Shown here: positions 26,544 to 36,113 of the stretch, piece after piece
Numbering within the stretch: position 1 is the first letter of the stretch
How the letters are laid out: every line of letters starts with the position of its first letter
Assembly (NCBI GenBank): GCA_016718525.1
Contig: JADKDD010000001.1
Coordinates: forward strand, 744,001 to 808,000
Reading direction: 5' to 3'
Source of the DNA: Rhodocyclaceae bacterium
GTDB taxonomy: Bacteria; Pseudomonadota; Gammaproteobacteria; Burkholderiales; Rhodocyclaceae
DNA length: 64,000 bases
Notes under the pieces: model-generated
Database searches by the model: none
Told to the model about the DNA's origin: nothing
What the model saw: the letters and a program-made list of their open reading frames with translations, nothing else
Made by a program: the position numbers and the translations under genes

Positions 26544-26712
26544 CTAGTGAGCCACCTTGACGTCACTGAAACGCTCTGTCTGGAATTTGCAGCGTCGGGT
26601 TTTTCTCATTGCTACGACGTGTTTTGCGATATTCATGAGTTGAGCGGCGCCTGCGCAACGAAATGCGGTATGCCCGAAAATCGGTGATAACAATCTGTTT
26701 CAATCAGTCCGG

Positions 26713-27723
26713 TTATTTGACTTGGCGGTACTCAGTCAGTCGCTTTATCAGTGCCGGATCATCTGGAATCAGACCCACTTTGGCGAGCCTCGGTGTCAAG
26801 GCAGCCCAGTTATTGTCAAGTACGTAAACTTTCCCGAACAGGGGTAGCGCTTCGTCGACGCGTCCCATATTGACCAACGCAACGGCATGCCAGTAAACCA
26901 TCTCTGCATTGCCGGGAACCAGCGCTGCAGCAGCCCGATAGGCCGCCAAGGCAGCCTCATTGTCTTTGTGTTCAACCGCCAGGTCACCTGCATTCATGTG
27001 GTTATAGGCGCGCTGAAGATTCACTAGCCTGCGCAGTTCAACAAGTGGCGCGGCATTGTCATCGACGCGAACGTCGAACAGGCGATCAGTCCAGGACTTT
27101 CCCGAAGGTGTTCCGGCCACCACAAGCAGTGCGGCAGATTGCTGACCTCTTATGTCACCGCCCGCTTTTTGCGCCGCATCGAGGGCTGCGAGCATTCGCT
27201 CGGCCAAATCGCCACTCGCTTTTTCAAACGCCTGCGACATTGCATGCCAGATCGTGTCATTCAGCATCATGTTGGCCTGGACGGAATAGTCTTTACCGGC
27301 AATATGGCCGGCTGCAGGAATATTTTTGTCGCCCGTGTGCGCCGCAACACGCCCTTGCGCGTCAATCATCGCAACCTGACGAACATCCCGTCCGTCATCA
27401 CCTGCCAGGAGTGCGCGTAACGATTCTGGCGCACTTTTGCCCGAGCGCATCAGGTCCAGCCCCAATTTGCCATAACTTGGATCTACGAACGATTGCGTCG
27501 CAATTGCACCGATGCCGGCTTCAGCCCATGGCACTACGGTGCCGACGGCAAACCAATGTGACTGAACTGCGACACCCAGTTCCCCTGTTACTGCATCGCG
27601 TGCGACGATCGAAAACGTATGTACCGGACGTATTGGCGCAGGTTCTGGAGTTTCAGCGTTTCCGGGCATGGGAAAGTAGGTAACGATAGTGATTAAGCAA
27701 ATGCTGACAGTGCGGTTGAGCAT
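26713..27723 (-). CDS. Secreted DUF1028 (Ntn-hydrolase-like) protein with C-terminal TPR
   Basis: 336 residues. A signal peptide at about 1-23 (ending PGNAET) is followed by DUF1028: HTFSIVARDAVTGELGVAVQSHWFAVG, WAEAGIGAIATQSFVDPSYG and AHTGDKN. The C-terminal 100 residues read as tetratricopeptide-like helices (LAVEHKDNEAALAAYRAAAALVPGNAEMVYWHAVALVNMGRVDEALPLFGKVY). DUF1028 belongs to the Ntn-hydrolase superfamily and its substrate is unknown. AGGAAG lies 6 nt before the ATG. It is a single gene. Confidence 0.87.
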   Translation of the reverse strand: MLNRTVSICLITIVTYFPMPGNAETPEPAPIRPVHTFSIVARDAVTGELGVAVQSHWFAVGTVVPWAEAGIGAIATQSFVDPSYGKLGLDLMRSGKSAPESLRALLAGDDGRDVRQVAMIDAQGRVAAHTGDKNIPAAGHIAGKDYSVQANMMLNDTIWHAMSQAFEKASGDLAERMLAALDAAQKAGGDIRGQQSAALLVVAGTPSGKSWTDRLFDVRVDDNAAPLVELRRLVNLQRAYNHMNAGDLAVEHKDNEAALAAYRAAAALVPGNAEMVYWHAVALVNMGRVDEALPLFGKVYVLDNNWAALTPRLAKVGLIPDDPALIKRLTEYRQVK

Positions 27724-27967
27724 GGTCGCTTCCTGATGGATCGGAGTGACTATCGAGGGTCGTATTCATGAATCACTCAATCGCCAACCCGCCATTTTAG
27801 TCGTTTGCTACCTGTCTGTAACGATGAACGACAGCGGTTGGCAAAGGTAGAAACCTGTCTCGTTCGCGAAGACAGAATCAGCAGGAAGGACTTTTTGGCG
27901 AGCGTTACGCGTCTTTGGCACGAGAATCTCAAGCCAGATTGCGAGTTCAGGCGGCGCGGTGAAATCC

Positions 27968-29251
27968 TTAGGGAAACAGCCAAAACTCCAGAAGATAGAC
28001 ACCCGCGCCGGCAAAGTAGCCGACCAACGCCAGGCCGCTGATGTTGCGGACATACCAAAAGAAGTGGATTTTCTCCAGACCCATCGCTGCGACTCCTGCG
28101 GCAGAACCAATGATCAGTATCGAGCCTCCGGTACCCGCGCAGTAGGCGAGAAATTCCCACAGAAAATGGTCCGGTGGATATACCGCCAGATCATACATTC
28201 CCATCGACGCGGCAACCAAGGGAACGTTATCAACAACGGCACTCACCAGTCCAATGATCAGTACGATCACATCCAGGCGTCCGACGTTTAGGTCAAGCCA
28301 TTTGGCAAGTGAGGCGAGAATGTGCGTGTGCTCGAGGGTTGCCACGGCGAGCAGGATGCCGATGAAAAATACGATCGAGCTCATGTCGATTCTGCTCAAC
28401 GCGCGGACCAGGGTCAGGTGTTCCTTGAACTGATCTTCCGTGTGGCGATGGATTAGATCACCGACCAACCAAAGAATACCCAAGCCAAACAGAATCCCCA
28501 TGAATGGTGGGAGATGAGTCACTGTCTTGAATACCGGCACGGCGATCAATATTCCGAGACCAAGGAAGAACATCAGGTTGCGCTGCAATTCTGTGGTTTG
28601 GTGTTTGTCATTCGTTTCAACAATCGTCGGCCCTTCTACCGGACGACCGCGAAGGACATAGGCTGTGATCCCCAACGGGACCAACATGCTCACCATCGAC
28701 GGCAGGAACAGCGCCTTGATGATAGCAATCGTCGTGATCTGACCGCCAATCCAAAGCATGGTCGTGGTGACATCGCCAATTGGTGTCCAGGCACCGCCAG
28801 CATTCGCAGCAATGACAATGATGCCGGCAAAGAACAGTCGGTCCTCGTGTTTAGCCAGCAGCTTTCGCATCAGCGAGACCATGACGATAGTGGTCGTGAG
28901 GTTGTCAAGAATCGAACTCAGGAAAAAAGTCACGAATCCGACCAACCACATCAGCGTCGATAGCTTCGACGTGCGAATACGCTTGGTGATGACTTCAAAT
29001 CCGTTATGCGCATCGACAACTTCAACGATGGTCATCGCACCCATCAGGAAGAATACGATCTGGGCGGTGCCCATCAGTGACTCGCTCAGTTGTTCGCTCA
29101 CCAAATGTGCATCGCCCATGGACAATGCATAAATGGTCCACAACAAGCCGGCTCCCACCAATGCCGATGCGGATTTGTTGATCTTGAGCGGATGCTCAAG
29201 GGCAATGGCGGTGTAAGCAATGACAAAAACAGTAGCGATGGCAGTCAGCAT
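27968..29251 (-). CDS. nhaD: Na+/H+ antiporter NhaD
   Basis: 427 residues with ten to twelve membrane helices. SSILDNLTTTIVMVSLMRKL, AANAGGAWTPIGDVTTTMLWIGGQI and SAVVDNVPLVAASMGMY are the duplicated NhaD/ArsB ion-transporter signatures, with acidic residues within the hydrophobic core. It exchanges sodium (and often lithium) for protons across the inner membrane. The mechanosensitive channel gene lies 38 bp upstream, so an osmotic/ionic homeostasis pair is plausible. The roughly 240 bp downstream (27724-27967) show no credible gene. Confidence 0.94.
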   Translation of the reverse strand: MLTAIATVFVIAYTAIALEHPLKINKSASALVGAGLLWTIYALSMGDAHLVSEQLSESLMGTAQIVFFLMGAMTIVEVVDAHNGFEVITKRIRTSKLSTLMWLVGFVTFFLSSILDNLTTTIVMVSLMRKLLAKHEDRLFFAGIIVIAANAGGAWTPIGDVTTTMLWIGGQITTIAIIKALFLPSMVSMLVPLGITAYVLRGRPVEGPTIVETNDKHQTTELQRNLMFFLGLGILIAVPVFKTVTHLPPFMGILFGLGILWLVGDLIHRHTEDQFKEHLTLVRALSRIDMSSIVFFIGILLAVATLEHTHILASLAKWLDLNVGRLDVIVLIIGLVSAVVDNVPLVAASMGMYDLAVYPPDHFLWEFLAYCAGTGGSILIIGSAAGVAAMGLEKIHFFWYVRNISGLALVGYFAGAGVYLLEFWLFP

Positions 29252-29289
29252 GTCAAAAACCTTTGGTGTGTAATTCTATATACGGCAAT

Positions 29290-31653
29290 CTACTTCTCTC
29301 CCGCTGGCGCACGTTCTTTTGCCGGGTGGATCTCAACTTTCTTATCTGCAAACGGCGCGATACCCGCACTTTCCAGTCGATTGAGCATGGCTACCCGCAA
29401 GGCATTTTGGGCGCTTAACTCCCCTCCAACTGCTTCCATCCAGACATGCAACGTGAACTTCAAGGAAGTTTCGCCAAAACTCTTGAATTCGACATGTGGC
29501 GGTGGATTTTTCATCACCTGAACTACCTCAGTTGCCGATTCCGCAAGGAGTTGCATGACTTGCTTCGGATCCGAACCTGAACTGACTTCGACATCGACAT
29601 CGTATCGGCGCTGACGATCGGATCGGGTCCAGTTCACGACGTCTTTCGACACCAGATCACCATTCGGCACCAGGATCTCTGCACCTTGATCGGTGCGAAC
29701 CGTAGAGGAGCGGATCCCAATTTGTGTGATCGTGCCGGACTGTGAACCCCATTCAATGACGTCGCCGACGCCGATCGGTCGCTCGATGATAAGAATCAAG
29801 CCGGAGACAAAGTTGTTGATCACGTTTTGCAATCCGAATCCTATACCCACGCTGAGTGCACCAGCAAGCAGAGTGATTTTCGCCATATCGATTTCAAGCG
29901 CCGCCATGGTGAGTACCACTCCCAAGATGAGTAGGAACCAGCGCGTGAAGGTGACGATGGCATAAGCAGCGCCAGGACCAAAATTCAGCCTCGGCATAAT
30001 TTCCCGACTGAGCAAAAATCCAATTACGCCGGTCAGCACCACAGTGGAGAACATTACCCCGAGCGCCAAAACGACCGACTTGAAGGCGATAGAAACCGTG
30101 CCTACGTCAAGCGTAGCGCCCATTAGGGTGTCGATGGTTGAAAGTATCTTAAGTGCCAGCCCCAACCCACCCAGAGTTACCAATACGAGACTAATGATCG
30201 CAAACACCCTGATAGAAAACTGTAATGCTCTCAACACTGCAGGATCGGCGTCGCGCACACTATGAAACCATTGCAACAGCGGAGTGGCCAGCAGGGCACG
30301 CGCCACACCTTCAAGTACAACGGCAGTCGTACCGAAAACCAGCAGTGAACCCAGAAAGCCACCCATCCCTGCCCGCATCGAACCAGCAGTCTCTCCAAAT
30401 CCAAAGATAGTGTGAAACGCCGTCACCAACGCGCCAGCCAGTATCAGCAGGGCTAATGTGCTCACAATGCCGGAACCGGGCCAGCGAAAAGCCTTTTGCA
30501 AGCGACCATGAAACAGGTCTATTGCCACAGGTAACGCGAGGCTCACTGCCTGAAGCAGCATCAGGAGGCGATCGGCAATCGGACTGGCCTCGACGATATT
30601 ACGCAGCGAATACAGCATGGTCGCCGATGCGATGCCAAAGAGTGTCAGTGGTATCGGCACTCTGGTTGCGCGACTGGCGACTAATGCGGCGGGTATGGGG
30701 GCCAGCAAAACGAGTACTTCAAAGAAAAGTCTCGGCGGGTCAGAGGCTAACCATCCCAGCGCGACGAGCGCCAGAAGAAAAGACGCCGTAACCGGACGAC
30801 CATAGGCACGCTGTATTGGTTCAACCGTCTCCCCGGCGCGTCTGGTGAGTAACCAGGTACTCACAATCAGGATGAAAAAGAACAACACTACAAGGCGGGC
30901 ACCGTCCTGCAACAGAAAATCCTGCTGCGTTTGCCGCGCCGCGCCTATCTTCTCGCCGACGAGCTTGAGTTGCGTAGACGCGGCCCCGAGTTGCCATATC
31001 GGCGACTGCTCTAGCAGCAACCTTTGCGCGTCGAGGCGGCTCTGCCTGGTGATGACCAGCGCTCGTGCATCTTCAATTCGCGTCTGCAGGAAGATCGCCC
31101 TGTCCAAACCAAGCAACGCGTCATCGCGGAATTCGCGGACGTGAACATTGGCTTGCTCAAGCTTTTTTATGATTGCCTGTGCCCTTTCAATCACGGTTGA
31201 AGGGACCGATTGCTTTTCCAGAAATGTGGCGTGTTCCTGCCAGGTTTTCACGTTCGATTCGAGCAGCTTGTCATCGTGTTCAAGCCGTCGAACGATTGTT
31301 GAAATTCTTTCGACGATGGTCGCCGTTTCGCGATGCAATCCTCGTAACTGGCGATCAAGCTCGACTGAGTTAATCAACTCCGGTTGGCTCGTTGCTCTTG
31401 CGCTAATGGTATCGAATTCGAGTTCCAAGGTGGCAACTTGCTGCGACAGTTTTTTCCACTCTCCAGCGTGTTGAAGTCGGGCAAGCGTATCCCGGTGTAA
31501 ATCTTCGCTGGCGATCGCCTGTTTGATGGTGTCGGTGACTGTCTTGGCAACCTCGGGCGCAGCCTTGCTGTCAGCGGCTGTCACCTGACCGCTGAAGGCA
31601 CCAAGAATGAGCAGTGACCCACCCAACAGAATGACCCTCAATTTCCGATCCAT
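29290..31653 (-). CDS. Large MscS-family mechanosensitive channel (MscK/MscM-like)
   Basis: 787 residues from the ATG at 31653, where a typical signal peptide begins (MDRKLRVILLGG, cleaved near VTAADS); an in-frame ATG at 31683 would add ten charged residues. After the signal peptide comes a coiled-coil periplasmic domain (about 30-230), then about ten membrane helices, and the MscS core: ALSVGIGFGLQNVINNFVSGLILI (pore helix) followed by the beta domain RPIGVGDVIEW and PNGDLVSKDVVNW. It releases solutes on hypo-osmotic shock. It lies upstream of nhaD on the same strand. Confidence 0.92.
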   Translation of the reverse strand: MDRKLRVILLGGSLLILGAFSGQVTAADSKAAPEVAKTVTDTIKQAIASEDLHRDTLARLQHAGEWKKLSQQVATLELEFDTISARATSQPELINSVELDRQLRGLHRETATIVERISTIVRRLEHDDKLLESNVKTWQEHATFLEKQSVPSTVIERAQAIIKKLEQANVHVREFRDDALLGLDRAIFLQTRIEDARALVITRQSRLDAQRLLLEQSPIWQLGAASTQLKLVGEKIGAARQTQQDFLLQDGARLVVLFFFILIVSTWLLTRRAGETVEPIQRAYGRPVTASFLLALVALGWLASDPPRLFFEVLVLLAPIPAALVASRATRVPIPLTLFGIASATMLYSLRNIVEASPIADRLLMLLQAVSLALPVAIDLFHGRLQKAFRWPGSGIVSTLALLILAGALVTAFHTIFGFGETAGSMRAGMGGFLGSLLVFGTTAVVLEGVARALLATPLLQWFHSVRDADPAVLRALQFSIRVFAIISLVLVTLGGLGLALKILSTIDTLMGATLDVGTVSIAFKSVVLALGVMFSTVVLTGVIGFLLSREIMPRLNFGPGAAYAIVTFTRWFLLILGVVLTMAALEIDMAKITLLAGALSVGIGFGLQNVINNFVSGLILIIERPIGVGDVIEWGSQSGTITQIGIRSSTVRTDQGAEILVPNGDLVSKDVVNWTRSDRQRRYDVDVEVSSGSDPKQVMQLLAESATEVVQVMKNPPPHVEFKSFGETSLKFTLHVWMEAVGGELSAQNALRVAMLNRLESAGIAPFADKKVEIHPAKERAPAGEK

Positions 31654-31997
31654 GACTGTTTGTCGACTTTCTTTATGGTGCATTTGAACTAGAAATCACA
31701 GCAGGTAGCACTGCATTTGTATGTACAGACAGCGACAATCGGATCGAACCAACGTGCCTGGCACTATTGGTGAAGAATGGCCGATCAGGTATCGCCCAAT
31801 ACCAACGTTTGTCATTGAAGCTCGGCAAACAATTTCTCCCCACCTTATGCAGTTCTAATTTTTCGCCAATCACCAACGATGATTGACCAACTTTTTTTTT
31901 GGCGCATTGAGTTTATTTCAATTTTGCAAACCTGGAAGGTCCTCAATAATGACTGCCCAAAACAAGACCGATAAGAGTGACTTGGCTCTGGGCAAAC
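31654..31997. other. Non-coding gap upstream of the mechanosensitive channel gene
   Basis: 344 bp between the channel start and the stop of the DUF924 gene. It should hold the channel promoter (reading left). I see no RNA gene, repeat or supported reading frame in it. Confidence 0.45.
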
Positions 31998-32552
31998 CTA
32001 AAACGCCGATCCTGCGGTTTTCAAGAACTCAATCTCTTCAGGCGTTGAGATGCGGCCAAGGATCCCGTTGCGATGAGGATAGCGCCCGAACTGGTCAATG
32101 ATTTTCTTGTGCCGTTGTTCGAAGTCAAAATTGTTTTCCATTCCGGGAGTGTTGAACAACGTCAACGCAATTTGGTGTATCGCCGGTGATTCGCTGTGCA
32201 TATAGGGCATATACAGAAACGCACGACGATCAAGCGGAAGGTCTCGATCTGCACCCTCAGCGATGGCTGTTTGGGCGAGTGCCAACGCCATCCCGTCGCT
32301 GGAAAACGCGTCCGCATGATTTCTGTAAATATTGCGCGAAAACTGGTCAAGCACGATGATCTCTGCCAAGCGCCCGTTGGCATGCTGACGCCAAGCAAAT
32401 AACTCGCCAGCTTGAGCCGCTCTATGGACCCTGCCGAACCGTGATCTGATCAGCTCGTCGAAGTCGTCCGACTTTATCCACCAATGTTTGGGCGTGATTT
32501 CAGCGAACCAGAAGTCGAGTATTGCACCCGGTTCATATGCAATTGCACTCAT
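31998..32552 (-). CDS. DUF924 family protein (paralogue 1)
   Basis: 184 residues. ILDFWFAEITPKHWW, LDQFSRNIYRNHADAFSSD, RAFLYMPYMHSES and FGRYPHRNGILGR are the DUF924 signatures; the fold is TPR-like helical and the function is unknown. A closely similar paralogue lies at 43697-44251; both end in TAGSAF. An alternative source would be a recent duplication followed by drift. Confidence 0.92.
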   Translation of the reverse strand: MSAIAYEPGAILDFWFAEITPKHWWIKSDDFDELIRSRFGRVHRAAQAGELFAWRQHANGRLAEIIVLDQFSRNIYRNHADAFSSDGMALALAQTAIAEGADRDLPLDRRAFLYMPYMHSESPAIHQIALTLFNTPGMENNFDFEQRHKKIIDQFGRYPHRNGILGRISTPEEIEFLKTAGSAF

Positions 32553-32930
32553 CGTTAATTTCCGAAGTTAAAAGCACAATGATGACCGAATTATGTCGAC
32601 GTGAGTTGTCGCTCCCGGGACGAATAACTTCATGGCCGCTGGGGTCCATCTGCTTTGTCCCGACTTAATGTCAGCGGAATCATCGGTGCCGGTCGCAGTG
32701 CATAAGATGTGCGTTTTACAAGGTAGAAGTATGGGGGCTCTCCGAGCACCATCAGCGACGGCGTGGCATGAGCACCAACTTGCACCGTCAAGCCGGCTTG
32801 ATAGAGGGCATGCGTCCCGGTGTGATTTAGCGTCACCCCGGACCGGCAGTCGACCAGACTGCACTGTAACCGGCACAGTCTGGTCGTTTCCGCATTGAGC
32901 AGCCTTTTGGGTCGTCTGCAAACACCGAAC
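32553..32930. other. Non-coding gap with an 11-bp inverted repeat
   Basis: 378 bp between the DUF924 start and the small membrane protein stop. Short frames on both strands have no recognisable domain or ribosome-binding site. The main structure is the inverted repeat at 32851-32886. A decayed gene is possible but I cannot show one. Confidence 0.4.
32851..32886. repeat. Inverted repeat CGACCAGACTG ... CAGTCTGGTCG
   Basis: Perfect 11-bp arms at 32851-32861 and 32876-32886 with a 14-nt loop. No T-run follows, so an operator, recombination relic or RNA hairpin is as likely as a terminator. It lies 45 bp beyond the stop of the small membrane protein gene (minus strand), so an mRNA 3'-end role is possible. 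Confidence 0.5.
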
Positions 32931-33329
32931 TTACCCGGATTGTCTGCGTATATTTCGGTTCAGGAACAGCAGCAATGCAACGACGGCGTGTAGGACCACT
33001 ACCGGCCAAAGCAGCATGCCCGCCAGATGATCGACCGTGCCAAGATAAGCGAGGTAGGCAGCGATCAGTGTGTTGTAGGCCAGCATTGCGCCTCGAGCCG
33101 CAGTACTTACCTCGCCAGTTTGCCGATCCGGCCAGCACGCAAGGCCCAATGCCAACAGCGAGACGCCAAAACAGCGGCCGAACAGAATCGCAAGTCCGGT
33201 CGCGTCTACACCCAACAACAACTTGGCTACCAGTGCCGGGTCGAGCATCAGCACCAACCCGGTGCAGATCTCTGTCACCGAGGCGAAGGCAAGTATTCTC
33301 GCCAACAAATCAGGCCTTGTTTCGCTCAT
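32931..33329 (-). CDS. Small membrane protein of unknown function
   Basis: 132 residues with four predicted membrane helices (about 10-30, 40-62, 78-98, 100-123). RCFGVSLLALGLACWP after helix 2 and a basic tail NRNIRRQSG are the only notable features. It resembles the many small four-helix inner-membrane proteins found beside enzymes in proteobacteria. It lies downstream of the arylsulfatase gene with 31 bp between, on the same strand, so co-transcription is plausible. Confidence 0.7.
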   Translation of the reverse strand: MSETRPDLLARILAFASVTEICTGLVLMLDPALVAKLLLGVDATGLAILFGRCFGVSLLALGLACWPDRQTGEVSTAARGAMLAYNTLIAAYLAYLGTVDHLAGMLLWPVVVLHAVVALLLFLNRNIRRQSG

Positions 33330-33360
33330 CGTCGCTGTCTATCCGTAGGTCTACTAATGT

Positions 33361-35865
33361 TTAGTCTTTGGCCTTGGCAATCGCTTCGCTGGCTGTTTTC
33401 TGCTGCGCCGCAGTCATCTGCGATGGTCCAAGCTTGAACGTCAGCTTGTTGATGGAGCCGGTGAAAGTGAAGGGTAACTTGTAGCTGTCATCCACTCCAC
33501 TGCGCGTATCGCTGCCGATGTCGAGCGTTTCGTCGATAGACATCAAGAGCGGAATCGAATGTGCGATGGTCTTCTTTGCCAGTGTTTTTCCATCCACTGT
33601 GAATACTCCGGTGCCGCCCTTGCCAGGCCCGGGGCCATCGTATTTGAAATCAAACACCAGCGTGTGCTTGCCGGGCGTAAGCGCCTTACCAAAAACATCA
33701 TCGCCCAAGACGCCGCCGATGCCACCTTCCCAGCGGAATCGTTCCAGATCGAGCATGTTGTACACGAAAACCGGCTTGCCTTTTTGCAGGAACATCGCGT
33801 AGCCGCCAAAGCGTCCGCCAAAGGTCACGATCATTCCCTCGGCACCACCCCTGGGAACCGTGATATCGGCCGTGATGGTGTAATCCTTGTCCATTATTTC
33901 TGGAGCGTTACCGACTGGAATGCCGGTATTGGGACCCGTATAAGTGAACAGTGTTTTTCCGGCGACGGCGCTTGGCCGTGGTGTGAGCAAACGCGAGAAG
34001 GCCGTGTTATCCAGCGGAAGAACGTTGTACTTGGCGGCCTCGGTCAGGAACAGGGCCTGCATTTCCTTCAGCTTGGCCGGATTTGTTGCTGCCAGATCGT
34101 TGTTCTGCGAATAATCCTTTGTGATGTTATAGAGCTCCCACTTATAGCCGCTGGTGACATCGGGCAATTTGCCGGTAGCCAGATCCCACGGTGGTGCAAA
34201 GGGTGTGGTGTTGGCAATCCAGCCATCGTGATAAATGCCTCGGTTACCGGCCATCTCAAAATACTGCGTTGTATGTGTAGAAGGTGCCTTGGCATTGGCT
34301 TGGTCGAAGCTGTAGACCATGCTGACGCCTTCGATCGGTCGTTGTGCAATTCCATTGACTGTCTGTGGTGCCTTGATGCCGGTGGCTTCAAGGAGCGTCG
34401 GCACAATGTCAATGACATGGTGAAACTGGTTGCGGATACCGCCAACATCCTTGATGTGGCCGGGCCACGAAATTGCCAGACCCTGTCGCGTGCCGCCAAA
34501 GTGTGAGGCCACCTGTTTGGTCCACTTGAACGGTGTATTGAAGGCCCAGGTCCAGCCCACTGACATATGCGGATAAGTCTTGTCGGTGCCCCAGTCTTCC
34601 AGATGCAGGAGTTGCAAGGCCTCGGGCGCCTTTAGTATTCCGTTGTAGGCAGTGAGTTGGTTGTACGCTCCGGTGAGCGTGCCTTCTGGGCTGGTACCGT
34701 TATCACCGACGATGTAAATAATCAGCGTGTTGTCCAGCTTGCCCATATCTTCGACCGACTGGATCACGCGATTGATCTCGTCGTCGGTGTAGGCCGCGTA
34801 GCCGGCGAAATTCTCCGCCTGACGCTCAAAAAGTTTCTTGTAGGGAAGGGAGAGCGAATCCCACTTGGGGATGGAATCCGGCCACGGCGTGAGTTGGGTA
34901 TCGGCCGGAATCACGCCGAGTTTCTTCTGATTAGCGAAGATGACCTCACGCAATTTTTCATAGCCCATGCTGAACTTGCCTTTGAACTTCTCTCGCCACT
35001 CGGCCTTCGGCTGGTGCGGTGAGTGGGTGCCGCCAGGCACGTAATAAACAAAGAACGGCTGATCCGGTGCCGCCGCATTGAGGTCGCGCATGTGTTTGAT
35101 GGCTTCGTCGGCCATGTCGGTGGTCAGGTTGTAATCCTTACGACCGATCCATGGAAAAACCTGCGTGTGATCGCGAAACAGGTAGGGCGCCCATTGGTCG
35201 GTTTCGCCACCCATGAAGCCATAAAAGTATTGAAACCCCATGCCAGAAGGCCATTGGTCGAAAGGGCCGGCAGCACTGTATTGGTAGGTGGGCGTGTTGT
35301 GGTTCTTGCCGAACCACGAGGTTGCATAACCATTATTTTTGAGGATGTTGCCGATCGTGGCGTTTTGAACTCCGATCACCGAGTCGTAACCCGGAAAGCC
35401 GGTGGACAATTCACCAATGACGCCAGAGCCGACGGAGTGATGATTGCGCCCGGTAATCAGCGCCGCTCGTGTTGGCGAGCACAATGCGGTCGAGTGGAAC
35501 TGGGTGTAACGCAATCCTGCCTTGGCGATGCGATCCAGTCCCGGTGTCGGTATGACGCCACCAAAAGTACCTGAAACACCATAGCCCTGATCGTCGGTCA
35601 TGATCAGCAAAATATTCGGCGCGCCCTTGGGCGGCACCACGCGTGGCGGCCACCATTGTCTTGATTCGAGGGCGGATTCCTTGATTACGCCGCCGAACGG
35701 TAACGGTGCCGGTGGCAGTTGTTTACCGTCCAGAGTGATGGTGGCACTGGGCGCACCAAGTGTGCCGGTGATGGATTGCGCCAGCGCTGGTAGGGCAGCA
35801 AATACGAACGCCAGCGACAACAAAAATGTCGCAGCTATGTCAGTTTGTTTAGTTTCAAATTTCAT
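33361..35865 (-). CDS. Secreted arylsulfatase with C-terminal beta domain
   Basis: 834 residues; signal peptide 1-30 ending PALAQ; GGAG 8 nt before the ATG. The sulfatase core starts at about 82 (APNILLIMTDDQGYGVSGTFGG, calcium-binding DDQ) and has the formylglycine site C129-S-P-T-R with the following AALITGR. Sequences such as FVYYVPGGTHSPHQ and DNTLIIYIVGDNGTSPEG supply further metal and substrate ligands. The last 200 residues after about 630 form a separate beta-rich domain with VTFGGRFGGYAMFL and KHTLVFDFKYDGPG. It should hydrolyse a sulfate ester in the periplasm. No formylglycine-generating enzyme is in the window. Confidence 0.93.
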   Translation of the reverse strand: MKFETKQTDIAATFLLSLAFVFAALPALAQSITGTLGAPSATITLDGKQLPPAPLPFGGVIKESALESRQWWPPRVVPPKGAPNILLIMTDDQGYGVSGTFGGVIPTPGLDRIAKAGLRYTQFHSTALCSPTRAALITGRNHHSVGSGVIGELSTGFPGYDSVIGVQNATIGNILKNNGYATSWFGKNHNTPTYQYSAAGPFDQWPSGMGFQYFYGFMGGETDQWAPYLFRDHTQVFPWIGRKDYNLTTDMADEAIKHMRDLNAAAPDQPFFVYYVPGGTHSPHQPKAEWREKFKGKFSMGYEKLREVIFANQKKLGVIPADTQLTPWPDSIPKWDSLSLPYKKLFERQAENFAGYAAYTDDEINRVIQSVEDMGKLDNTLIIYIVGDNGTSPEGTLTGAYNQLTAYNGILKAPEALQLLHLEDWGTDKTYPHMSVGWTWAFNTPFKWTKQVASHFGGTRQGLAISWPGHIKDVGGIRNQFHHVIDIVPTLLEATGIKAPQTVNGIAQRPIEGVSMVYSFDQANAKAPSTHTTQYFEMAGNRGIYHDGWIANTTPFAPPWDLATGKLPDVTSGYKWELYNITKDYSQNNDLAATNPAKLKEMQALFLTEAAKYNVLPLDNTAFSRLLTPRPSAVAGKTLFTYTGPNTGIPVGNAPEIMDKDYTITADITVPRGGAEGMIVTFGGRFGGYAMFLQKGKPVFVYNMLDLERFRWEGGIGGVLGDDVFGKALTPGKHTLVFDFKYDGPGPGKGGTGVFTVDGKTLAKKTIAHSIPLLMSIDETLDIGSDTRSGVDDSYKLPFTFTGSINKLTFKLGPSQMTAAQQKTASEAIAKAKD

Positions 35866-36053
35866 CTTGTGCGCTCCATGGTGGATGTTGCAGGTTTTAC
35901 TTGCGAGGATGCAACGCTGGTTGCTAGTTCGGCATAACGGTATTGGTTGGAAACGGATGAAAATTCAACACCCTTACTGAGTATCAATGTCGGCGATTGC
36001 CGAGTCAATAAAAGAGTGAACCGGGATCGCGAATGGGGTTCGCGTCTGTATCA

Positions 36054-36077
36054 ACGGCGGCCCACCAGCACCAGCTG
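36054..36077 (-). repeat. REP-like repeat, degenerate (copy 6)
   Basis: Minus-strand 24-mer, CAGCTGGTGCTG then GTGGGCCGCCGT, in the gap between the aldehyde dehydrogenase stop and the sulfatase start. Confidence 0.6.
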
Positions 36078-36113
36078 GCAACCGACACTCGCCTACCTCA
36101 CCGGTAAATACTC

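Noticed and set aside
27805..28041. 78-residue plus-strand frame overlapping the nhaD 3' end
   Set aside because: Antisense to a well-supported gene over part of its length, Arg-rich and without any domain.
31883..32101. 72-residue plus-strand frame upstream of and antisense to the first DUF924 gene
   Set aside because: Overlaps a confident gene on the other strand and has no recognisable motif.
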